From Roseivivax halodurans JCM 10272 (lineage in GTDB: Bacteria; Pseudomonadota; Alphaproteobacteria; Rhodobacterales; Rhodobacteraceae): 64,000 bases of DNA. Of this stretch, positions 28,267 to 36,852 are shown in pieces. The notes beneath the pieces are model-generated. The model saw nothing but the letters and a program-made list of their open reading frames with translations. It was not told where the DNA came from and did no database searches. The translations under genes and the position numbers were made by a program. Location: assembly GCF_000521785.1 (NCBI RefSeq), contig NZ_JALZ01000015.1, positions 1 to 64,000 on the forward strand, written 5' to 3'. How positions within the stretch are numbered: position 1 is the first letter of the stretch; each line of letters opens with the position of its first letter.

Positions 28267-31200
28267 GACGCACGCTCACGCTCCTTTCGCTCGGCACCGC
28301 CCTCGCCCTTCCGGGTGCCGTCTCCTCGCAGGACGACGACCGCGGCCGGCTGGAACGCCTGATCGAGGACAACCTCTCGGCCGAGGGCATGCAGATCGAC
28401 ATCACGGGCTTTCAGGGCGCGCTCTCGTCCGAGGCCCAGCTCGAGAGCCTGACCATCGCGGACGCGAACGGCGTCTATTTCGAATTGCGCGGCGTCGTAC
28501 TCGACTGGAACCGTCTCGCGCTGCTGCGCGGCCGGGTCTCCGTCAACGCCTTGACCGCCGACGAGATCATCTTCTCGCGCCTGCCCGGCCGTCCCGCAGA
28601 CCCGACGGTCGAGGTGCCCGACGCGGCCGCGCAGCCCTTCACCCTTCCCGAGCTGCCCGTCGCCGTGCAGATCGGCGAGATCTCGGCGGACCGCGTCGAA
28701 CTCGGCGAGAGCATCATCGGCCAGCCGGTCGAATTCTCCCTCGAAGGCTCCGCCAGCCTCGCCGGCGGCGAGGGTGACGTCACGCTCGACGTGAACCGCA
28801 CCGACGGCAAGACCGGCGAGATCACCGCCGATGTCAGCTTCTCGAACCAATCCGAAGAGCTCTCCATCTCGCTCGAGGTGGACGAAGGCCCCGAAGGCCT
28901 CGTCGCCTCGCTCGCGGGCATCCCGGGCGAGCCGCCGCTGAACCTCACCGTCGAGGGCGACGGCTCGCTCTCGGACTTCACCGCGGACCTCTCCTTCGCC
29001 ACCGACGGCGAGGACCGCCTCGCCGGCCAGGTCGAGGTGAGCGAAACCGAAAGCGGCGCGCGCGGCTTCGACGTCGCCATCGACGGCGACATCCGCCCGC
29101 TCCTGACGCCCGAGAACCGCGAATTCTTCGGCCCGAACCTCTCGCTCGACGTCGCCGGCCGACGCTTCGAGTCCGGCGCGCTCGAGATCGACACGCTCGA
29201 CCTCTCCTCCGACGCCATCAATCTCTCCGGCAACCTCGCGCTCTCCGAACAGCAATGGCCCGTCCGCTTCTCGCTTCAGGGCGAGATGGCCGGACCCGAC
29301 GGCGGCCGCGTCGCCTTGCCGATCCCCGGCCAGGAAACGCTGCTCGACCGCGCGGTCATCGACATCACCTACGATTCAGAAGAGGGCGACGGCTGGCAGG
29401 CGGACATCTCCGTCGACAACCTCGAACGCCCGGACCTCACCGCCCAGAGCTTCAGCCTCGACGGCAGCGGCACGATCACGCGCGGCGACGGCGCCGAGCA
29501 GCAGGGCGGCGCCTCGGGCGACATCGAGATCGCCGCCGAGGGCCTGTCCTTCGAGGATGCCGACCTCGCCCGCGCGGTGGGCGACGCGCTCACCGGCGTT
29601 CTCAGCTTCGACTGGACCGAGGACGAGCCGCTTCGGATCAGCGGCATCGACCTCTCCGGCGCGGGCGTCTCGGCGGAAGGCGCCGTCGCGGTCAGCGGCA
29701 TCGCCAACGACCTCAACATCGTCGTCGCGCCCGACCTGCGCATCGCGGCCGACGACATCGCCCGCTTCTCGGGCCTCGCCGGGCGCGAGCTCGCAGGTTC
29801 GGTCGACGTGCAGACCTCCGGCACCTTCGAGCCCGTCTCGGGCGCCTTCGACATGGAGGTCAGCGGCACCGGGGCCGGCCTCGAGACCGGCATCCCCGAG
29901 GTCGACGGCCTCGTCGCCGGCCAGATCGACCTCGCCATCGACGCCGCCCGCACCGAGGCCGGCGTCATCCTGCGCGCGCTCGACGTGACCTCCGAGACGC
30001 TCACCATCGATGCCGAGGGGCGGATCGGCGCCAGCGACAGCGATGCCCGCTTCGACCTCGCCATCGACGACATCTCGCGCGTGCGGCCCGAGCTCTCGGG
30101 CCCCGTCGCGCTGAGCGGCACGGTGCAGCAGTCGGGCGAGGAATACACGCTGGACGTCCGCGGCAACGGCCCCGGCGGCGCGCGCATCGACGCGAACGTG
30201 ACCGCCCGCGTGATCGAGAACGTGCTCCGCGCGATCTCGGGCGACGGCGAGGTGGCCATCGACACGCTCGGCACCTATTCCGAAATCGCAGGCCGCGATC
30301 TCGGCGGCTCGGTCCAGCTCTCGGGCTCGGGCAGCTACGAGTTCGAGACCGGCTTCGCCAGCGCCGACGTCACCGGCCGAGGCAACACCATCGCCGTCGG
30401 CATCCCCGAGGTGGACGCGCTTCTCGACGGCCAGACCACCTTCACCCTCGACGGCGACCGCGACGAGAACGGCATCACGCTGCAAACACTGGAGCTCGAC
30501 GCCCCGCGCGCCGACATCACCGCGAACGGCCGCTACGCCGACGACGGCAGCAACGCGCGCTTCGACGTGCGCCTGTCGGATCTCGCCTCCGTCGTCCCGA
30601 CCCTCTCGGGCGAGGCGACGCTTTCGGGCACGGCATCCCAGGACGGCGAGACCTGGTCCTACGACGTCACCGGCGACGCGCCGGGCGGTGTCGACATCGA
30701 CGTGACGGGCTCCGCGCAGGTCGTGCAGAACGCGCTCCGCTCCATCGCGGCCGAGGGCGACATCGAAGCGGCGGACCTCGCCCCCTATTCCGGTCTCGCC
30801 GACCGCGAGCTCGGCGGCTCCATCGACCTCACCGGGTCGGGCAGCTTCGATCTCGACTCGCAGAACTTCACCGCGGACGTCTCGGGCGAGACCCAGGACA
30901 TCCTCACCGGCATCGCCGAGGTGGACAACCTCATGCGCGGCACCACCACGCTCGACGTGGACGCCGCCCGCGACCAGACCGGCATCACCGTCAACGCGCT
31001 CGACGTCTCGAACCCGCAGGTCGAGATCACCGGCGAGGGCGTCTATGCCGAGGACGGCAGCCGCGCGACCTTCGATGCCACGATCGAGGAGCTCTCCGAG
31101 ATCGTCGAGGGCATGTCCGGCCGCGCCCAGCTCAGCGGCCGCGCCGACCAGTCCGGCGATACGGTCAACTTCGACATCACCGGCGAAGGCCCCGGCGGCG

Positions 31201-33584
31201 CAGCGGCTGACATCACCGGCGCCGCGACCCTCGACGGCATGGACCCGGTCGCGGTCGAGGCGCAGGGAACGCTCGGGATCGACGATCTCGCCCCCTATTC
31301 GCAGCTTGCGCGTCGCGATCTCGCAGGCTCCGCGCAGTTCGAGGGTTCCGGCAGCTACACCTTCGAGACGATGTTCTTCGACGCGGACGTCTCCGGGCAG
31401 TCCACAGACGTCGTGACCGGCATCGATCAGGCCGACACGCTGCTCGCCGGCACCGTCACCTACGACATCGACGCCACGCGCAACGAGAACGGCATCGTCA
31501 TCGACACCCTGCGTCTCGTCTCGCCGCGCGCGAGCGTCCGCGCCGAAGGCACCTACGCCGACGCGAACAGCGCGCTGACCTTCACCGCAGAGATAACCGA
31601 CGTCGCCGACGTGGCCCCGGGCCTCAACGGCCCCGCCCGCATCGACGGTGAAGCGACCCAGACCGGTCCCGAGACATGGGACGTGAGCGTCGAGGGCTCC
31701 GGCCCCGGCGGCGCTCAGGCCGATCTCGACGCGACCGCACGCGTGGTCGACATGATGCTCGAGCGGATCGAGGGCGGCGGCACGGTGTCGGTGAACACCC
31801 TCGCCCCCTACGGCGCTCTCGCCGGGCAGAACCTCGGCGGCTCCGTGCAGATCGAGGGCACCGGCGCCTACACGCTCGATAGCGGCGCCTTCGAGGCCGA
31901 CGTCGACGGCAGCGCCACCAACCTCACGACCGGCATCGCGCCCGTCGACCAGCTCGTCCGCGGCACCACGACCTTCGGCGCCACCGCCTCGCGCGGGTCG
32001 GACGGCGCGATCCGGATCGAGCGTCTGAACGTCGACGCGGCCGAGATCGACGCCACCGTCGACGGCACCTATGGCGGCAGCGGCGGCGATCTGCGCTATG
32101 ACGTGCGCCTCGCCAACGTGGGCCTCTTCGTCCCCGAACTGACCGGCCCCGCCACGGCGAACGGCACCGCCACCCTCACCGGCAGCGGCTACCAGGTCGA
32201 CGCGGCGCTGACCGGCCCCGGCGGCGCGACCGCGAATGTCGCGGGCTCCATCGCGCAGGATTTCGGTTCGGCGAACCTCTCGGCGAACGGCACCCTGCCG
32301 CTCGAGATCGCCAACCCGTTCCTCGAGCCGAACCTCGTCTCGGGCACCGCGCAGTTCGATCTCGGCCTGAACGGCCCCCTCGCGCTGCAATCGCTCTCGG
32401 GAAATGTCACCACCTCGGGCGCGGAGTTCTTCGTGCAGAGCCAGGCGCTCGCCATCGAGGGGATCTCGGCCAACGTGGCGCTCTCGGGCGGCCGCGCGCA
32501 GCTCGACGTCACCGGCGGGCTCTCGACCGGCGGCACGCTCTCCGTCACCGGCCCGGTGACGCTCGAGCCGCCCTTCAACGGCGATCTCTCCATCGCGCTG
32601 AACGAGCTCGTGGTGACCGATCCCGGCCTCTACGAGACGCTGGTGAACGGCCAGCTCTCGCTGACCGGCCCCCTCGCCTCGACTGCGACGCTCGCGGGCA
32701 ACATCGATCTCGGCCGGACCGAGATCCGCGTGCCCTCGGGCGGCGCCAGCGCCTCGCGCCTCACCTTCGGGATCGAGCACGTCAATCCCTCCGCGCCCGT
32801 CCTGCGCACGCAGGAAAAGGCGGGGCTTCTCGGCGGCAACGAGGAAGCCGAGGCCGAAAATGCAGGCGGCGGCGGAGGCGGCGGTCTCAATTACGGCCTC
32901 GACATCACGATCAGGGCGCCGAGCCAGATCTTCATCCGCGGCCGCGGCCTCGATGCGGAGCTGGGCGGCGAGCTGACCATCGGCGGCACGATCCAGAACG
33001 TCGTCCCCGCCGGGCAGTTCGAGCTCATCCGCGGCCGACTCGACATCCTCGGCCAGCGGATCAACCTGACCGAGGCGACTGTGGTGCTTCAGGGCGACTT
33101 CAACCCCTACATCACCGTCCGGGCCGAGACCCAGCGCGACGACAACACCATCGCGGTGATCATCGAGGGCCCGGTCTCCGAGCCCGAGGTCACCTTCCGC
33201 TCGTCTCCGGACCGCCCGCAGGAAGAGGTGCTGGCGCTCCTCCTCTTCGGGCGCGACCTGTCGGAGATCTCGGGCCTGCAGGCGCTGCGCATCGCCAACG
33301 CGATCAACACGCTCGCGGGCCGCAGCGGCACCAGCCTCGTCGACCGGCTGCGCCAGTCGACCGGTCTCGACGACATCGACGTCCAGACCACCGCGGACGG
33401 GCAGACTGAGGTGCGCCTTGGCCGTTACATCAACGAGCGCACCTATACCGACGTGACCGTCAACAGCGAGGGCGACACCGAGGTGAACCTCAACCTCACC
33501 GTCACGCCGAGCATCACCGCGCGCGGCACGGTCGGCACCGACGGCAACACCGGCGTCGGGGTCTATTACGAACGCGACTACTGA
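28263..33584 (+). CDS. tamB: translocation and assembly module protein TamB
   Basis: A 1773-residue AsmA-like TamB protein, longer than E. coli TamB (1259). An N-terminal signal/anchor (about residues 1-20) precedes a very long repetitive beta groove and the conserved C-terminal DUF490/TamB domain (about 1400-1773, with LLFGRDLSEISGLQAL and a final YYERDY). Residues about 490-1340 form five tandem units of 170 residues. Translation starts at TTG, overlapping the tamA stop (TTGA), with GGACAGG upstream. It should span the periplasm and present a lipid-lined groove to TamA. Confidence 0.9.
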   Translation: MRRTLTLLSLGTALALPGAVSSQDDDRGRLERLIEDNLSAEGMQIDITGFQGALSSEAQLESLTIADANGVYFELRGVVLDWNRLALLRGRVSVNALTADEIIFSRLPGRPADPTVEVPDAAAQPFTLPELPVAVQIGEISADRVELGESIIGQPVEFSLEGSASLAGGEGDVTLDVNRTDGKTGEITADVSFSNQSEELSISLEVDEGPEGLVASLAGIPGEPPLNLTVEGDGSLSDFTADLSFATDGEDRLAGQVEVSETESGARGFDVAIDGDIRPLLTPENREFFGPNLSLDVAGRRFESGALEIDTLDLSSDAINLSGNLALSEQQWPVRFSLQGEMAGPDGGRVALPIPGQETLLDRAVIDITYDSEEGDGWQADISVDNLERPDLTAQSFSLDGSGTITRGDGAEQQGGASGDIEIAAEGLSFEDADLARAVGDALTGVLSFDWTEDEPLRISGIDLSGAGVSAEGAVAVSGIANDLNIVVAPDLRIAADDIARFSGLAGRELAGSVDVQTSGTFEPVSGAFDMEVSGTGAGLETGIPEVDGLVAGQIDLAIDAARTEAGVILRALDVTSETLTIDAEGRIGASDSDARFDLAIDDISRVRPELSGPVALSGTVQQSGEEYTLDVRGNGPGGARIDANVTARVIENVLRAISGDGEVAIDTLGTYSEIAGRDLGGSVQLSGSGSYEFETGFASADVTGRGNTIAVGIPEVDALLDGQTTFTLDGDRDENGITLQTLELDAPRADITANGRYADDGSNARFDVRLSDLASVVPTLSGEATLSGTASQDGETWSYDVTGDAPGGVDIDVTGSAQVVQNALRSIAAEGDIEAADLAPYSGLADRELGGSIDLTGSGSFDLDSQNFTADVSGETQDILTGIAEVDNLMRGTTTLDVDAARDQTGITVNALDVSNPQVEITGEGVYAEDGSRATFDATIEELSEIVEGMSGRAQLSGRADQSGDTVNFDITGEGPGGAAADITGAATLDGMDPVAVEAQGTLGIDDLAPYSQLARRDLAGSAQFEGSGSYTFETMFFDADVSGQSTDVVTGIDQADTLLAGTVTYDIDATRNENGIVIDTLRLVSPRASVRAEGTYADANSALTFTAEITDVADVAPGLNGPARIDGEATQTGPETWDVSVEGSGPGGAQADLDATARVVDMMLERIEGGGTVSVNTLAPYGALAGQNLGGSVQIEGTGAYTLDSGAFEADVDGSATNLTTGIAPVDQLVRGTTTFGATASRGSDGAIRIERLNVDAAEIDATVDGTYGGSGGDLRYDVRLANVGLFVPELTGPATANGTATLTGSGYQVDAALTGPGGATANVAGSIAQDFGSANLSANGTLPLEIANPFLEPNLVSGTAQFDLGLNGPLALQSLSGNVTTSGAEFFVQSQALAIEGISANVALSGGRAQLDVTGGLSTGGTLSVTGPVTLEPPFNGDLSIALNELVVTDPGLYETLVNGQLSLTGPLASTATLAGNIDLGRTEIRVPSGGASASRLTFGIEHVNPSAPVLRTQEKAGLLGGNEEAEAENAGGGGGGGLNYGLDITIRAPSQIFIRGRGLDAELGGELTIGGTIQNVVPAGQFELIRGRLDILGQRINLTEATVVLQGDFNPYITVRAETQRDDNTIAVIIEGPVSEPEVTFRSSPDRPQEEVLALLLFGRDLSEISGLQALRIANAINTLAGRSGTSLVDRLRQSTGLDDIDVQTTADGQTEVRLGRYINERTYTDVTVNSEGDTEVNLNLTVTPSITARGTVGTDGNTGVGVYYERDY
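29730..32280 (+). repeat. five tandem coding units of ~510 bp inside tamB
   Basis: Five units recur with anchors at 29754, 30264, 30774, 31284 and 31797 (spacing 510, 510, 510, 513 bases). Each begins with a pattern such as LAPYSGLADRELGGS and contains GSGSYxF, TGIxxVDxLxxGxTT and GPGGA segments. DNA identity between units is moderate, so the duplications are old or under drift; length is strongly conserved. Confidence 0.85.
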
Positions 33585-33601
33585 CCCGCCTGCCCCGCAC
33601 G

Positions 33602-33639
33602 AAAAAACGCGCCGTCCGGAGGCTCCCGGGCGGCGCGTT
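33602..33639 (-). terminator. ectR rho-independent terminator, possibly shared with tamB
   Basis: Arms AACGCGCCG and CGGCGCGTT form a 9-bp stem with a structured 16-base loop. Read on the minus strand it ends in six Ts, so it terminates ectR. On the plus strand only GTTCTCG follows, giving weaker termination of tamB. Confidence 0.8.
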
Positions 33640-33661
33640 CTCGTTGGACCTGGCGGCTGTC

Positions 33662-34213
33662 TTACTGCGCGGCGCGACGCGGCGCCGAGTGCGCGGCGGT
33701 CTGCACCTCGCCGTAATCGCGTGGGGCCTCGCCGGTCTGGTGCATGCGGGTGATGTCGCCCATCGCCAGCACCGGCGAGGCGTCGATCTTGCCCGCATCG
33801 AGCATGCCGGCGACGCGCTCGAGCACCGAGACGATCATCGCCTGCTCCCATTCGGGCAGCGTCTCGAACTGGCTCACATACCGCTGCTGCAGCGCATCGG
33901 GCGCGACCTCGACCTTCGCGAGCCCCGCGGGCGTGATCGTCAGGTCGATCTGGCGCCGGTCCGCTGCGGATTGCCGGCGCTCCATCAGCCCGTAGGACAC
34001 GAGCTTCTTGATCAGGACCGAGATCGTCGCCTGGCTGACGCCCATCTGCTCGGCCACGTCCGAGGGATGGCACCTGCCCTTCTCGGCCACGATCTGCAGG
34101 ACCCGAAGCTGCACGGCCGTCAGGCCCGCATCCCGCGCGAGGTCGCGTCCGTAAAGCTCCGTCGCGCGCAGGATACGGCGGAGGGCAATCAGGCTTTCGT
34201 CGGTCCGATCCAT
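33662..34213 (-). CDS. ectR: MarR-family regulator of ectoine synthesis
   Basis: A 183-residue MarR-type winged-helix protein. The DNA-binding core (about residues 35-105) reads LTAVQLRVLQIVAEKG, then MGVSQATISVLIKKLVSYGLMERRQS, and the wing DRRQIDLTITPAG. A MarR gene divergent from ectABC-ask matches EctR1, the repressor of ectoine genes described in methylotrophs. The ATG at 34213 starts the MarR domain; the upstream open frame has no homology. A 13-base motif shared with the ectA promoter lies 92 bases upstream. It ends at a strong terminator. Confidence 0.9.
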   Translation of the reverse strand: MDRTDESLIALRRILRATELYGRDLARDAGLTAVQLRVLQIVAEKGRCHPSDVAEQMGVSQATISVLIKKLVSYGLMERRQSAADRRQIDLTITPAGLAKVEVAPDALQQRYVSQFETLPEWEQAMIVSVLERVAGMLDAGKIDASPVLAMGDITRMHQTGEAPRDYGEVQTAAHSAPRRAAQ

Positions 34214-34305
34214 CGGGGTCTCACTCGTCTCGCACGGCGCATCACCACCTCCAAGGGCGGCCCGCGCTGCACATGTCGTACTCTGGCTGGCATCTAACAT
34301 GCCCA

Positions 34306-34318
34306 TATACTTAGGCTT
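34306..34318 (+). promoter_or_regulatory. ect motif, distal copy (candidate EctR operator)
   Basis: TATACTTAGGCTTGTAATG begins here; the first 13 bases recur at 34516. The copy lies 92 bases upstream of the ectR start. It has no -35 at the right distance, so it is more likely a binding site than a promoter. Confidence 0.5.
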
Positions 34319-34493
34319 GTAATGCAGTTCCGCAACGTGAGCAACGCGTTTCAATCGCACGCGACGGGTCGAATATATCTGTCAGGCAAAGCAGCGGAAC
34401 TGCCGCCGACGCGCCTTAAGCCTCTGTTATGCTGAGTATTACTTGTAAAGGGGCTCCCCTCCCGAAGCCGGGGGAAGAAAATTGCTTTGCTTG

Positions 34494-34528
34494 TTGAAAT
34501 ACCGCTCGCAGCGACTATACTTAGGCTT
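34494..34528 (+). promoter_or_regulatory. ectABC-ask promoter with overlapping candidate EctR operator
   Basis: TTGAAA (34494-34499) and TATACT (34516-34521) are spaced by 16 bases, a near-consensus sigma70 promoter in this GC-rich genome. The shared 13-mer TATACTTAGGCTT (34516-34528) covers the -10 and the predicted start site. CTTAGGCTTACG inside it is an imperfect palindrome (8 of 12 positions). Binding of EctR there would block RNA polymerase. Confidence 0.75.
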
Positions 34529-34569
34529 ACGAATGAAAAGTCGCTAATGACGATCAAAGGTTCAGACCC

Positions 34570-35100
34570 GTGCAGACACTGCAGAGCGTGAAACCCGAAG
34601 GCACAGTGACCTTCCGCAAACCCGTCCGCGAGGACGGTGCGCAAATCTTCGAGCTCATCCGCGAGTGCAAGCCGCTCGACGAGAACTCGATGTATTGCAA
34701 CCTCCTCCAGTCCGACCACTTCCGCGACACCTGCGTCGTGGCGGAAAAGGACGGAGACATCGTCGGCTGGATCTCGGCCTATGTGACGCCGCACGATCCC
34801 GACACCGTCTTCGTCTGGCAGGTCGCCGTCTCCGCCGCCGCCCGTGGCCTCGGCCTCGGCACGCGGATGCTCTCCGCGCTCATGGCGCGCGAGGAAACGT
34901 CGGATTGCAAGCGGATGCAGACGACGATCACGCTCGACAACGACGCCTCCTGGGCGCTCTTCCGCAAGTTCGCAGACCGGTCGAACGCCGATCTGACCTC
35001 GGACGCGCATTTCACCCGCGACACGCATTTCGCAGGGGAGCACGCGACCGAGCACATGGTGACCATCACCTTCCGCGAGGCGGTCCAGAGCGCGGCCTGA
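34570..35100 (+). CDS. ectA: L-2,4-diaminobutyrate acetyltransferase
   Basis: A 176-residue GNAT enzyme that acetylates L-2,4-diaminobutyrate with acetyl-CoA, the second step of ectoine synthesis. Signature segments are IRECKPLDENSMYCNLL, VGWISAYV and VAVSAAARGLGLGTRML (acetyl-CoA loop). Length is normal. Translation starts at GTG with AAAGG upstream. It is the first gene of ectA-ectB-ectC-ask, whose cytoplasmic product is the compatible solute ectoine. No ectD hydroxylase follows. Confidence 0.97.
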   Translation: MQTLQSVKPEGTVTFRKPVREDGAQIFELIRECKPLDENSMYCNLLQSDHFRDTCVVAEKDGDIVGWISAYVTPHDPDTVFVWQVAVSAAARGLGLGTRMLSALMAREETSDCKRMQTTITLDNDASWALFRKFADRSNADLTSDAHFTRDTHFAGEHATEHMVTITFREAVQSAA

Positions 35101-35156
35101 AACCGCGCTCCCGCTTTTCGCGTTACCTCCAGTCAAACAGTCCAGAGGACTATATC

Positions 35157-36440
35157 ATGTCGACAGACAAACAGATTTTTGCGCGCCGTGAATCCGAGGC
35201 GCGCAGCTACTGCCGCGATTTCGATACCGTGTTCACCAAGGCCGTCGGCTCCGAGATGACCGACGAGGCCGGCACCACCTATATCGACTTCCTCGCCGGC
35301 TGCTCCTCCCTCAACTACGGGCACAACGACCCGGACATGAAGGAGGCGCTGATCGGCCACCTGCAGGGCGACGGCATCGCCCACGGTCTCGACATGTACA
35401 CCGCCGAGAAGGCCAAGTGGCTCGAGGCCTACGAGGACATCATCCTCAAGCCACGCGGCATGGACGACTACAAGATCATGATGACCGGCCCGACGGGCAC
35501 CAACGCCGTCGAGGCGGCGATGAAGCTCGCGCGCAAGATCACCGGCCGCCGCAACATCGTGTCCTTCACCAACGCCTTCCACGGCATGACGATGGGCGCC
35601 CTGTCGCTGACCGGCAATGCCGGCAAGCGCGGCGGCGCGGGCTGCGGCTCGCTCTGCGGCGTGACCCACCTGCCCTATGACGGCGCCTTCGGCGACGATG
35701 TCGACACGCTCGGCATCATCGAGAAGATGCTCTCCAACACTTCCTCGGGCATCGACAAGCCCGCGGCCTTCATCTTCGAGCCGATCCAGGGCGAAGGCGG
35801 CCTCAACGCCGCGTCGCAGGAATGGATCGAGGGCATCGCCCACCTCGCCCGCGAGCATGGCGCGATGATCATCGTCGACGACATCCAGTCCGGCTGCGGC
35901 CGCTCGGGCACCTACTTCGCCTTCGAGGGCATGGACATCCAGCCCGACTTCGTCACGCAGGCGAAATCGCTCTCGGGCTTCGGCCTTCCCTTCGCGTGCC
36001 TCCTGATCAAGGGCGAGCACGACATCTGGAAGCCGGCCGAGCACAACGGTACCTTCCGCGGCAACACCCACGCCTTCGTCACCGGCCGCGTGACGCTCGA
36101 GAAGTTCTGGAAGGACGACACGTTCCAGACCAAGGTTCAGGAAAAGGCCGTCCAGCTCACCGCAGGCCTGCAGGCCGTCGCGGACGAGATCCCGGGCGCG
36201 AAGCTCAAGGGCCGCGGCATGATGCAGGGCGTCGATGTCGGCAGCGGCGAGCTGGCCGAGGACATCTGCCATCGCTGCTTCGAGAAGGGTCTCATCATCG
36301 AGACCTCGGGCGCCGACGATGAGGTCGTGAAAGTGCTCGTCGCCCTGACCGTCTCGCCGGAGAACCTGCGCAAGGGTCTCGACATCCTGCTCGAGGCGAC
36401 GCGCGAGGCGACCAAGAACCACAAGATTGCAGCGGAGTGA
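35157..36440 (+). CDS. ectB: L-2,4-diaminobutyrate:2-oxoglutarate transaminase
   Basis: A 427-residue class III PLP aminotransferase that converts aspartate semialdehyde and glutamate to L-2,4-diaminobutyrate, the first ectoine step. The PLP lysine is Lys270 in QAKSLSGFGLP. Other family signatures are MMTGPTGTNAVEAA (111-120 region) and IIVDDIQSGCGRSG. The start at 35157 has AGAGGAC upstream. It lies 56 bases after ectA and 6 bases before ectC. Confidence 0.97.
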   Translation: MSTDKQIFARRESEARSYCRDFDTVFTKAVGSEMTDEAGTTYIDFLAGCSSLNYGHNDPDMKEALIGHLQGDGIAHGLDMYTAEKAKWLEAYEDIILKPRGMDDYKIMMTGPTGTNAVEAAMKLARKITGRRNIVSFTNAFHGMTMGALSLTGNAGKRGGAGCGSLCGVTHLPYDGAFGDDVDTLGIIEKMLSNTSSGIDKPAAFIFEPIQGEGGLNAASQEWIEGIAHLAREHGAMIIVDDIQSGCGRSGTYFAFEGMDIQPDFVTQAKSLSGFGLPFACLLIKGEHDIWKPAEHNGTFRGNTHAFVTGRVTLEKFWKDDTFQTKVQEKAVQLTAGLQAVADEIPGAKLKGRGMMQGVDVGSGELAEDICHRCFEKGLIIETSGADDEVVKVLVALTVSPENLRKGLDILLEATREATKNHKIAAE

Positions 36441-36446
36441 CCGACC

Positions 36447-36839
36447 ATGATCGTACGTGACGAAAACAAGATGCACGGCACCGAGCGCTCGGTGTCCGCC
36501 GAGCAATGGACCAGCGTGCGCATGCTGCTCGCCGACGATGCAATGGGCTTCTCCTTCCACATCACCCACATCAAAGCGGGGTCGGTGCACACGTTCCACT
36601 ACAAGAACCATTTCGAGAGCGTCTACTGCATCAAGGGCAAGGGCCGGATCGAGGACATCGCCACGGGCGAGGTCCACGAGATCGAGCCCGGCGTGATGTA
36701 CGCGCTCGACAAGCACGACAAGCACACCCTGACCTGCGACGAGGATTTCGTCTTCGCCTGCTGCTTCAACCCGCCGGTCACCGGCAACGAGGTGCACCGC
36801 GAGGACGGCTCCTACGCGGCGCCCGACGAGGCGGCCTGA
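36447..36839 (+). CDS. ectC: L-ectoine synthase
   Basis: A 130-residue cupin that closes N-gamma-acetyl-diaminobutyrate into ectoine with loss of water. It keeps the EctC segments [32 protein letters not shown] and [12 protein letters not shown]; the last two carry the metal ligands (a Glu, a Tyr and a His in the described enzymes). Length is standard. GGAG lies in the ectB 3' end, 9 bases before the ATG. Confidence 0.97.
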   Translation: MIVRDENKMHGTERSVSAEQWTSVRMLLADDAMGFSFHITHIKAGSVHTFHYKNHFESVYCIKGKGRIEDIATGEVHEIEPGVMYALDKHDKHTLTCDEDFVFACCFNPPVTGNEVHREDGSYAAPDEAA

Positions 36840-36852
36840 ACGGGAGGTCCAC

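Larger units (their letters stand above)
34214..34569. promoter_or_regulatory. ectR-ectA divergent regulatory region
   Basis: These 356 bases hold no gene. They are more AT-rich than the surroundings. Two copies of TATACTTAGGCTT lie at 34306-34318 and 34516-34528, in the same orientation and 210 bases apart, which equals 20 turns of B-DNA. The second forms the -10 of the ectA promoter. No clear ectR promoter is seen. Confidence 0.7.

Noticed and set aside
29376-34073. Very long open frame antisense to tamB and ectR
   Set aside because: Long antisense frames are expected in GC-rich coding DNA. The translation has no domain and the tamB frame carries clear homology and codon pattern.
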